Source: Thermomonas sp. (lineage in GTDB: Bacteria; Pseudomonadota; Gammaproteobacteria; Xanthomonadales; Xanthomonadaceae). From it: a DNA stretch of 39,510 bases. The translations under genes were made by a program, and so were the position numbers. Under the pieces are notes generated by a model. The model had not been told where the DNA came from, searched no databases, and was given only the letters and a program-made list of their open reading frames with translations. This document shows positions 32,884-39,510 of this stretch, piece after piece. Position 1 is the first letter of the stretch. Each line of letters begins with the position of its first letter. Location: the NCBI RefSeq assembly GCF_019104945.1, contig NZ_JAHRWW010000040.1, forward strand, positions 1 to 39,510, given 5' to 3'.

Positions 32884-34181
32884 GCCTTTGCTCGTTTTTT
32901 AAGCTCCATTAGCGCTGCATCAATCGGCCCCTGCCCCGGCAACACTTCGCCAATTTTTTCCACCTCGGTCGCGCTGCCGTTTTCTGCCGCCAAATGACCG
33001 GGCAGTTCAGATTCGCTTATCGGTGCCGGTCGCCGCTGCGCGCCGTCTGGATGTAGCACGATGTCGGGCTTGATCCCCAACGCCTGAATCGAATGCCCGT
33101 TTGGCGTGTAGTAACGCGCGGTGGTGAGTTTCACCGAATCGCCATTATCAAGCGGCAGCAAGGTTTGCACCGAGCCTTTGCCAAACGTGCGGCTGCCCAT
33201 CAACACCGCACGTTTATTGTCGCGCAGCGCCCCAGCCAACACTTCTGCCGCGCTGGCCGAGCCCGCATCCACCAGCGCGACCACCGGGGCGCCGTTTAAT
33301 TTATCGCCCGGTGTTGCTTCAAACTGACTGTTCCCCAGCGCCTCGCGTCCGCGCGTGCTCACGATGTTGCCGCTGTTCAATAACTCATCGGCAATCTGCA
33401 CCGCGCCTAGTAGCAAACCGCCCGGATTGCTGCGCAAGTCCAATACCAAGCCGCGCAGGGGTGCGGTTTTTTGTAGTGCATCTACTTGCTTGGCAAAATC
33501 GGTGGCGGTGCTGGTTTGGAAACTGGAAATCCGCACATAGCCAAACCCCGGTGCCAGCAGTTTTGAGCGAACACTGGTGGCGCGGATCGTTTCGCGCACA
33601 AGCGTCACATCAAACGGCTCACGCACACCTGCACGCACTATTTTCACGACCACCGGCGTTCCCGCTTTGCCGCGCAGGGGTGCCGATCCATCCCCCTGCC
33701 CGGCGCCCAATAGCTTGCCATCAATCCCGATGATGCGGTCGCCGCTGCGCAAGCCCGCACGGTCGGCCGGGCTGCCGTCTAAGGGAGCCACGACGCGCAA
33801 CGCGCCGTCACTCTGCTGCTCCAATTCCACACCAACGCCGTCATAACTACCTCGGGTTTGCTCATCAAACTGCTCGGCGTCGCCTTTTTCCATATAGGCG
33901 CTGTGCGGGTCCAAATCGAGTAATAGCCCGCGGATTGCCGCCTGCATCAGCTTGTGGTCATCCACCGGGTCCACGTAGGCCTGCTTCACGGCGTTATACA
34001 CGGTGACATAGCGGCGAATTTCTTCAAGTGGCACCTTCGCGGCCTGCTCCTGCGCATCAGCACGTTCTTCTGCCTGCTGCAAGGCTTGTTGTTCGCCCTC
34101 GTCTGTCGGCACGTCTTGCGCCTGCCCGTACAGCGGCAACAAAGCCAACATCAGTGCAATTTCAAGCCGTTTCACCCGCAT
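32877..34181 (-). CDS. ctpA: Carboxyl-terminal processing protease, S41 family
   Basis: A 434-residue periplasmic protease. A signal peptide ends near GQAQ and is followed by a Glu/Gln-rich segment. A PDZ domain lies at about 110-190 (GVGVELEQQ, SPADRAGLRSGDRIIGIDG). The S41 core has RGLVLDLRSNPGGLL, the catalytic Ser in DAGSASAAEVLAGAL and the Lys in FGKGSVQT. It degrades or trims periplasmic and envelope proteins. ATG 34181 is preferred because it gives a clean signal peptide; the frame opens at 34208. The gpmI-envC-ctpA order is conserved in many proteobacteria. Confidence 0.93.
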   Translation of the reverse strand: MRVKRLEIALMLALLPLYGQAQDVPTDEGEQQALQQAEERADAQEQAAKVPLEEIRRYVTVYNAVKQAYVDPVDDHKLMQAAIRGLLLDLDPHSAYMEKGDAEQFDEQTRGSYDGVGVELEQQSDGALRVVAPLDGSPADRAGLRSGDRIIGIDGKLLGAGQGDGSAPLRGKAGTPVVVKIVRAGVREPFDVTLVRETIRATSVRSKLLAPGFGYVRISSFQTSTATDFAKQVDALQKTAPLRGLVLDLRSNPGGLLLGAVQIADELLNSGNIVSTRGREALGNSQFEATPGDKLNGAPVVALVDAGSASAAEVLAGALRDNKRAVLMGSRTFGKGSVQTLLPLDNGDSVKLTTARYYTPNGHSIQALGIKPDIVLHPDGAQRRPAPISESELPGHLAAENGSATEVEKIGEVLPGQGPIDAALMELKKRAKAQ

Positions 34182-34282
34182 ATACCGCTCCGAATCAAGC
34201 CAAGACAATCACCGGCTTTGACCCACTATCGTGCTGCCGGTTCCCGCATCATGCCCGCGAAGCCCTACCGCCGACAATCGCT

Positions 34283-35485
34283 TTATTGCCGTGTCAGCCA
34301 CGACTTGGGATTCACCGGGTTACCGTTGTGGCGCAGCTCAAAATACAGTGCGGGCGCTTCCTGCCCTCCGGAAGTCCCCACCGTTGCCACAGCCGTACCC
34401 CTGTTTACGTGATCTCCCACGCGCCGCAGCAGCCCATCGTTATGCGCATATAGGCTCATATAGCCATTGCCGTGATCGACGATCAGGATATTGCCATAGC
34501 CGGTCATCCAGTCTGAAAACACAACCGTCCCTTCGGCAACCGCTTTCACCGGCGTTCCCGCAGCGGCCGCAATCAATACGCCGCTACTCGAACGTCCGTC
34601 CGGCATACGCCCGCCAAACGAAGCCAGCAGATTTCCGGATACCGGCCACGCGAGCCCGCCCACTTTAATTGCAGATGTGCTTGCTAGATTGCGCCGTACA
34701 ACCGGCTTTCCGGTGGATTTAGCCCGCCGTTCTTGTTCTGCTTTTGCACGCGCGGCTTCGCGTGCCGCCTTGGCCGCTGCAGCACGTAATTGAGCCAGTA
34801 GATTCTGTAGCGCTTTTGCGTCTTGCCCCAGTGCTTTTTCGCGCGCGCTTCGATCTTTGTATTCTTTCTCGATATCGGCAAGGACCACCGCACGCTGCTG
34901 GCGCGCTGTCTTGAGCTGCTGCAGCTGTTGCTGCTGTTCACGCTGCGCAACTTCCATCGCCGCTTTGCGCTGGGTAATTTCGCCTTCAATCGCTTCCGCT
35001 CGCGCAATTTCTGCGCTCAAGGTTCGAATGCGCGCAACCTGAGCACGCTGCAAATACCCCTGCAAAGCCAGCGCACGTTCGGCCTCGGCAACATCTTGCT
35101 GTGCTAACAGCGTTTTCAAAGCAGGGACACGCCCCTGTTGCTGTGCCGCCCGCAATAGCGCCGATAGCTCGTTCTTTCTGGCCTGCAAGCTGCCAGATAG
35201 CCGCGCACGCTCTTCCTGTAATTGCACGAGCTGCGAGGCATCGCGCTGCAGTGCTTGCTCGGTTTTTTGCAGCCCGCGCTGTACGCTACCTACGCGTGCA
35301 TCGGCTTCACGTAAGCGCTGGTTCGCTCCACCGCGCTTGGTTTCTAATTGGCGGCGCTGGGTTGTAACCTCGCGCAACTCTCCGCGCACGCTCTGTAAGC
35401 GCTTTTCCGTTTCTTTGGTGTCTTGCGCATGCGCGGCCCCTGCCAAAAGCAGCACACATGCGAAGAGGGCATAGCCTTTGCGCAT
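34283..35485 (-). CDS. envC: Murein hydrolase activator EnvC-like protein
   Basis: A 400-residue secreted protein. It has a signal peptide (to about 20), a long coiled coil (about 25-255, rich in Glu, Gln, Arg and Leu) and a C-terminal LytM/M23 domain (about 285-395). The M23 zinc ligands are degenerate: the usual HxxxD region reads SSSGVLIAA and the last HxH reads YFELR, as in E. coli EnvC, which activates AmiA/AmiB amidases instead of cutting murein itself. It links cell division to septal peptidoglycan splitting. Its start shares one base with the gpmI stop. Confidence 0.9.
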   Translation of the reverse strand: MRKGYALFACVLLLAGAAHAQDTKETEKRLQSVRGELREVTTQRRQLETKRGGANQRLREADARVGSVQRGLQKTEQALQRDASQLVQLQEERARLSGSLQARKNELSALLRAAQQQGRVPALKTLLAQQDVAEAERALALQGYLQRAQVARIRTLSAEIARAEAIEGEITQRKAAMEVAQREQQQQLQQLKTARQQRAVVLADIEKEYKDRSAREKALGQDAKALQNLLAQLRAAAAKAAREAARAKAEQERRAKSTGKPVVRRNLASTSAIKVGGLAWPVSGNLLASFGGRMPDGRSSSGVLIAAAAGTPVKAVAEGTVVFSDWMTGYGNILIVDHGNGYMSLYAHNDGLLRRVGDHVNRGTAVATVGTSGGQEAPALYFELRHNGNPVNPKSWLTRQ

Positions 35486-37023
35486 TAGTTCGACAGCACC
35501 AAACTTTGCCCGTTCATTTCAACCGGCTGCGCAATGCCCAATAGATCCAGCAATGTGGGGGCAACATCACGCAAAGCACCGCCGCTGCGCAGCTGCACCT
35601 GCCGCTGCCCCACAAAGACCAGCGGCACCGGGCCTACCGTATGCGCAGTATGTGGCTGCCCGGTGTCTGGGTCGCGCATCATTTCCAGATTGCCGTGGTC
35701 GGCGGTAATCAGCATCGCGCCCCCCACCTCGCGCACCGCCGCAACGACTTCCCCAATCGCCACATCCACCGCCTGCGCGGCCAAGATCGCGGCATCCAAA
35801 ATACCGCTATGCCCCACCATATCGGGGTTGGCGATATTGCAGATAATGACGTCAAAGCGCTGCGTGCGGATCGCATCTACGAGTTTTTCGGTCAATTCTG
35901 GGCAGCTCATTTCTGGCTGCAGGTCGTATGTTGCCACCTTCGGACTAGGCACAAGAATGCGCTGTTCTCCTTCAAACAGCGCCTCACGGCCGCCGCTGAA
36001 AAAGAACGTGACATGCGCATACTTTTCCGTTTCCGCAATGCGCAACTGGGTAAGCGCATGGGTCTCAAGCACCTCACCAAGTGTCTTGCGCAGATCATCT
36101 GGCGCAAAAGCCACCGGCGCGGGCAGCTTAGCGTCGTATTCGGTTAAGCACACAAAGCGGGCAAGCTGCGGGTTGCGCGCTTGGAATCCATCAAACGCTG
36201 GATCGACAAATGCGACGCTGATTTGGCGCGCGCGATCCGCACGGAAATTCATAAATACCACCGCATCGCCATCGCCCATGGGCTGCGCGTCTGCAAGAAC
36301 GGTGGGGCTTACAAACTCGTCGTTTTCGCCGCGCGCATAAGCCGCTTGCAGTGCGGACAGCGCATCCCCTGCCGAGTAATCCGACTGTGCTTCCACAATC
36401 GCATCCCACGCGCGCCGCACACGATCCCAGCGTTTATCGCGATCCATTGCAAAATAACGCCCACCAACGCTTGCGATATGCGCATTGCCTAGCGTTTCAC
36501 AGAGCGATTGCAAAGCACGCAAACTTGGTTCGGCTGACTGCGGCGGGGTGTCGCGCCCATCCAAGAAGGCATGCACCGCCACGCGCGCCACACCTGCGCG
36601 TTTGGCCAATTCCAACATCGCAAAAATATGCTGCTCATGGCTATGCACACCGCCGGGAGACAGCAACCCCATCACATGCAGGGTTTTGCCATTGGATTTC
36701 ACCGCTGCACACGCCGCATTGAGCTCGGCATTATTGAAGAAGCTCCCGTCTTCAATCGCCGCATCCACGCGGGTGAGGTCCTGATACACGATCCGCCCTG
36801 CGCCCAGATTCATATGGCCCACTTCCGAATTCCCCATTTGCCCATCGGGCAGCCCCACAAACCGGCCTTCGGTATGGATCAAAGTATGCGGGCAGGTATT
36901 GAGTAAGCCGCGCCAGTTGGGCAACGTCGCTAAGGCCAAGGCGTTGTCGGCGGGGTCATCACGATGCCCCCACCCATCCAGAATCAACAAAACCACGGGC
37001 TTCGGACGAGGCAATGACGTCAT
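35485..37023 (-). CDS. gpmI: 2,3-bisphosphoglycerate-independent phosphoglycerate mutase
   Basis: A 512-residue Mn-dependent glycolytic enzyme that interconverts 3- and 2-phosphoglycerate. Motifs in order are VVLLILDGWGHRDD (metal Asp), GNSEVGHMNLGAGR with the phosphorylated Ser, HAFLDGRDTPP, NFRADRARQ, NIANPDMVGHSG and LITADHGNLEMM with further metal ligands. Length fits the family. It opens the gpmI-envC-ctpA transcript. Its Mn dependence is a thematic but unproven link to the Mn exporter elsewhere in the window. Confidence 0.97.
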   Translation of the reverse strand: MTSLPRPKPVVLLILDGWGHRDDPADNALALATLPNWRGLLNTCPHTLIHTEGRFVGLPDGQMGNSEVGHMNLGAGRIVYQDLTRVDAAIEDGSFFNNAELNAACAAVKSNGKTLHVMGLLSPGGVHSHEQHIFAMLELAKRAGVARVAVHAFLDGRDTPPQSAEPSLRALQSLCETLGNAHIASVGGRYFAMDRDKRWDRVRRAWDAIVEAQSDYSAGDALSALQAAYARGENDEFVSPTVLADAQPMGDGDAVVFMNFRADRARQISVAFVDPAFDGFQARNPQLARFVCLTEYDAKLPAPVAFAPDDLRKTLGEVLETHALTQLRIAETEKYAHVTFFFSGGREALFEGEQRILVPSPKVATYDLQPEMSCPELTEKLVDAIRTQRFDVIICNIANPDMVGHSGILDAAILAAQAVDVAIGEVVAAVREVGGAMLITADHGNLEMMRDPDTGQPHTAHTVGPVPLVFVGQRQVQLRSGGALRDVAPTLLDLLGIAQPVEMNGQSLVLSN

Positions 37024-37169
37024 GGGATCGCGTTCCTAGCGCAAGTGCGCCACATTAGGGGGAAGCAGTGATTGTAGCCTCGCACTCGCATTCAATACTG
37101 GACTTTCGACATTTTCATATCCGCCTATTCTCCAGCTACTATCCCTAGACCTTGCCACGGAGTTGATTC

Positions 37170-38885
37170 ATGCGTGACCTGATTCTCCCCATTGCGCTTG
37201 TGACGCTATGCGCCTGCACCCCAAAGCAGGCCGAGCAAACCACCAGCACCGATGCCACAGCAGGTGCCGCTGCAACTGCAGCCAGCGCCAGCGACCACGC
37301 CTTCCTTCCCCCAATCAATGCGGCAGACTTTGCTGAACACGTGCGCGTACTAGCTTCCGACGCGTTCGAAGGCCGCGGCCCCGGCACCGCTGGCGAAGAA
37401 AAAACGGTGAACTACATCAAATCGCAGTTCGCCCGCATCGGCTTGCAGCCCGGCAATGGCGACAGCTGGTTCCAGAACGTTCCGATGGTGGAAACCACCG
37501 CCAACGAATCTGCTGTACTACAGCTCAAGATCGGCGACACTCAGCAGGCGCTTAAATTTGGCACCGATATGGTGGTGGGCACCCGCACCGGGCAAACCCA
37601 AGTCAGCGTTAAAGATAGCCCCGTGGTCTTTATTGGTTACGGTGTTGACGCCCCCGAGCGCGGCTGGAACGACTACGCCGGTCTTGATGTGAAAGGCAAA
37701 ACGGTGGTGATGCTGGTCAATGATCCGGGCTTCCATGCCAACGATCCCAAGCTGTTCGACGGCAAGCGGATGACCTACTACGGCCGCTGGACATATAAGT
37801 TTGACGAAGCCGCACGTAAAGGCGCCAAAGCGGCGCTCATCATCCACGACACCCCCGGCGCGTCCTACGGCTGGGATGTGGTGAAAAACTCGTGGTCCGG
37901 CCCCCAGTACGACCTCCCCGCCGCCGATGATCCAGATCCGCGCCTGCCCATTCAGGGCTGGATCAGCGGTGAAGCCGCCGAAGCCTTGTTTAAGGCCGCC
38001 GGGCAAGACCTAGCAAAACTGCGCGCTGCGGCGAACAAGCCGGGTTTCAAAGCCGTTGCCCTCAACGCCAACGCCTCGATTGACTTGAGCAGCACCACCG
38101 TTGATAAAAATTCACGCAACGTGATCGGCCTACTCCCCGGTAGCAAAACACCGCAGGAAGCCGTGGCCTATATGGCGCACTGGGATCACCTTGGCAAACA
38201 CGAGGGCGAAACTGGCGACAATATTTATAACGGAGCCGTCGATAATGCCACCGGTGTTGCCGGCATCCTAGAGCTAGCCGAAGCCTTCAAAAATGCTACT
38301 CCAGCACCTGAACGTTCGATTCTCTTTATCGCAGTCACCTTGGAAGAATCGGGCCTACTCGGCTCGAAATACTACGTCGCACACCCCGTCATTCCGCTGG
38401 ATAAAACCGTTGCGGTGATCAATCTTGATGCGCTATCGCCTATCGGCAAGTCTGAAACGCTCACTGTCGTAGGCAAGGACAGCTCCCAGCTTGAAGACCT
38501 GCTCATGGCAGCGATCAAGCCGCAAGGCCGCACGATGGTGGATGAGTCCAATACCGCCGCAGGCTATTACTTCCGCTCCGACCACTTCAATTTTGCCAAA
38601 GCAGGCGTGCCTGCGCTGTATATCGGCAGTGGCGACGACCTGGTTGAAGGTGGCAAACAGGCGGGTGAAGCCGCCGGTCAGGCCTACAATGCCGAGCGTT
38701 ACCACAAACCCGGTGATCAGTACGACCCGGCTACTTGGAATGTTGATGGCATCGTGCAGGATCTTGAAGCCATTGAATCCGTCGGTAGCACATTAGCCAA
38801 TAGCGGACAGTGGCCAAACTGGTACGACGGCAACCCGTTCAAAGCTGCGCGCGACACAATGATGAAAAAGGCCGCCGTCAAGTAA
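37170..38885 (+). CDS. M28 family metallopeptidase with PA domain, predicted lipoprotein
   Basis: A 571-residue envelope peptidase. The start is a lipoprotein signal with the lipobox LCAC (Cys16), followed by an Ala/Thr-rich linker. A protease-associated insert lies at about 140-260. The M28 di-zinc core has AHWDHLG (His, Asp), DNATGVAG (Asp), EESGLLG (catalytic Glu), NLDAL (Asp) and a final His in SDHFNF. It probably acts as an aminopeptidase in the periplasm. GGAG precedes the ATG. It is monocistronic, with a terminator 3' of it. Confidence 0.92.
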   Translation: MRDLILPIALVTLCACTPKQAEQTTSTDATAGAAATAASASDHAFLPPINAADFAEHVRVLASDAFEGRGPGTAGEEKTVNYIKSQFARIGLQPGNGDSWFQNVPMVETTANESAVLQLKIGDTQQALKFGTDMVVGTRTGQTQVSVKDSPVVFIGYGVDAPERGWNDYAGLDVKGKTVVMLVNDPGFHANDPKLFDGKRMTYYGRWTYKFDEAARKGAKAALIIHDTPGASYGWDVVKNSWSGPQYDLPAADDPDPRLPIQGWISGEAAEALFKAAGQDLAKLRAAANKPGFKAVALNANASIDLSSTTVDKNSRNVIGLLPGSKTPQEAVAYMAHWDHLGKHEGETGDNIYNGAVDNATGVAGILELAEAFKNATPAPERSILFIAVTLEESGLLGSKYYVAHPVIPLDKTVAVINLDALSPIGKSETLTVVGKDSSQLEDLLMAAIKPQGRTMVDESNTAAGYYFRSDHFNFAKAGVPALYIGSGDDLVEGGKQAGEAAGQAYNAERYHKPGDQYDPATWNVDGIVQDLEAIESVGSTLANSGQWPNWYDGNPFKAARDTMMKKAAVK

Positions 38886-38917
38886 GGCCGCACACAAACT
38901 TATCGCGATACCGTTAG

Positions 38918-38948
38918 ACTCCCGATGACCACCATCGGGAGTTTTTTT
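38918..38948 (+). terminator. Terminator of the M28 gene, overlapping the MAPEG ribosome-binding site
   Basis: ACTCCCGATG and CATCGGGAGT form a perfect 10-bp stem with an ACCAC loop, followed by seven T (38942-38948). The next gene's ATG begins at 38949 directly after the T run, and GGGAG in the 3' arm is its only apparent ribosome-binding site. Confidence 0.9.
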
Positions 38949-39341
38949 ATGCTGATTGCGTATTCCTGCGTCATTATCGCCGCCTGCTTGCCCTATCTCT
39001 GGGCAGTAATCGCCAAGGGCAGCGCCCCCGGCTACAACAACAAAGACCCACGTGGCTGGATCGCCAAGCAAGACAGCTACAAAGTACGCAATGCCTACAG
39101 CGCCCACCTCAACGCGTTCGAGGCCTTCCCCGCCTTTGCCGCCGCCGTGTTAATGGCGCAGTTTGCCCAGGTTGACCCGCAACGCATCGCATGGCTCGCA
39201 ATGGCATTTATTGTCTTTCGCATCCTGCATGGCGTGTTCTACATCACCGTTCAACAAGCCCTGCGCAGCCTCAGCTGGCTAGGTGGGTTTCTCTGCGTCA
39301 TCACGCTGATGGTTTCCGCCGTACTGAAAGTCGGCGGCTGA
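38949..39341 (+). CDS. MAPEG family membrane protein
   Basis: A 130-residue, four-helix membrane protein of the MAPEG superfamily, which includes microsomal glutathione transferases and eicosanoid enzymes. The AYSAHLNAFEAFPAFAAAVLMA segment carries the conserved Glu and Pro of the second helix; RILHGVFYI and the terminal helix are also typical. The bacterial role is unknown. ATG 38949 is preferred over an in-frame ATG at 38925, because the latter lies inside the terminator stem while GGGAG at the right spacing precedes 38949. Confidence 0.87.
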   Translation: MLIAYSCVIIAACLPYLWAVIAKGSAPGYNNKDPRGWIAKQDSYKVRNAYSAHLNAFEAFPAFAAAVLMAQFAQVDPQRIAWLAMAFIVFRILHGVFYITVQQALRSLSWLGGFLCVITLMVSAVLKVGG

Positions 39342-39378
39342 AGTATCGGCGTTGTTTTGACAAAACACAGCCCAAGAA

Positions 39379-39408
39379 AAAACCCCGCCTCTTGTGAGGC
39401 GGGGTTTT
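39379..39408. terminator. Bidirectional terminator: rRNA operon end and MAPEG gene
   Basis: AAAACCCCGCCT, a CTTGTG loop and AGGCGGGGTTTT form a perfect 12-bp stem. On the minus strand it is followed by a T6 run just downstream of 5S rRNA. It also ends plus-strand transcription from the MAPEG gene. Confidence 0.92.
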
Positions 39409-39417
39409 GGTATAAGG

Positions 39418-39510
39418 CCCTGGCGATGACCTACTCTCGCATGCGGATGCACACTACCATCGGCGCGGCTGCGTTTCACTTCCGAGTTCGGGATGGGATC
39501 GGGTGGTGCC
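39418..39510 (-). rRNA. rrf: 5S ribosomal RNA, 3' part (cut by the window edge)
   Basis: Reading the minus strand, the segment has CCCATCCCGAACTCGGAAGTG, cut here in the middle of the conserved loop B/helix III region, then CGCCGATGGTAGTG and GCGAGAGTAGGTCATCGCCAGG, the conserved 3' half of proteobacterial 5S rRNA. The 5' end lies beyond the window. A terminator follows, so this is the last gene of an rRNA operon whose 23S and 16S genes should lie to the right. The exact 3' end is approximate. Confidence 0.93.

Overview
The window looks like ordinary chromosomal DNA of a fairly GC-rich Gram-negative proteobacterium, most likely a betaproteobacterium and possibly of the Neisseriales. The main clue is the aa3-type cytochrome oxidase cluster. 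Its order (coxB, coxA, a tiny assembly protein, ctaG, coxC, a twin-transmembrane protein, SURF1, an SCO-like protein, ctaA, cyoE) is the betaproteobacterial one. The family-level placement is inference. No prophage, IS element, CRISPR array or tRNA was found. Genes are densely packed, with many 1-4 nt stop/start overlaps.

Layout. (1) 1-2458, minus strand: an iron/heme uptake block with hemP behind a Fur box, a heme-type TonB-dependent receptor broken by two in-frame TGA codons and a frameshift, and the first codons of a further gene. (2) 2505-3298, plus strand: a divergent promoter, a yybP-ykoY manganese riboswitch and a TMEM165/MneA-type Mn exporter. (3) 3319-8027, plus strand: a membrane GGDEF protein, a nucleoside transporter translationally coupled to a ribokinase-family kinase, and the tRNA CCA-adding enzyme. 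(4) 14576-8017, minus strand: a compact run of tsaD, mscS-like channel, folB, SDR, a PTPS/QueD-like gene, a MidA/NDUFAF7-like methyltransferase, vanZ-like and nagX-like genes. (5) 14586-18395, plus strand: the macromolecular synthesis cluster rpsU-yqeY-(GNAT)-dnaG, followed by a vapBC module where rpoD often lies. (6) 27112-18410, minus strand: the cytochrome oxidase and heme A block, ending in a coupled alkB; one small gene (22523-22753) runs the other way. (7) 27220-30576: an exact FNR/ANR-type box between coxB and putA, then a bifunctional PutA without the DNA-binding domain. (8) 30599-37023: fadL, a rhomboid protease, and the gpmI-envC-ctpA cluster. (9) 37170-39510: an M28 lipoprotein peptidase, a MAPEG protein whose ribosome-binding site lies in a terminator hairpin, and the 3' part of a 5S rRNA ending an rRNA operon on the minus strand.

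Functionally this is mostly housekeeping and respiration: proline oxidation and aa3 oxidase face each other across one oxygen-type control site, and heme A synthesis and copper delivery genes accompany the oxidase. The least ordinary parts are the hemP/Mn-riboswitch control region with a decaying heme receptor, a folB-SDR-PTPS pterin cluster whose PTPS member has lost the usual catalytic residues, the vapBC insertion with a clear operator, and the terminator/RBS overlap before the MAPEG gene.
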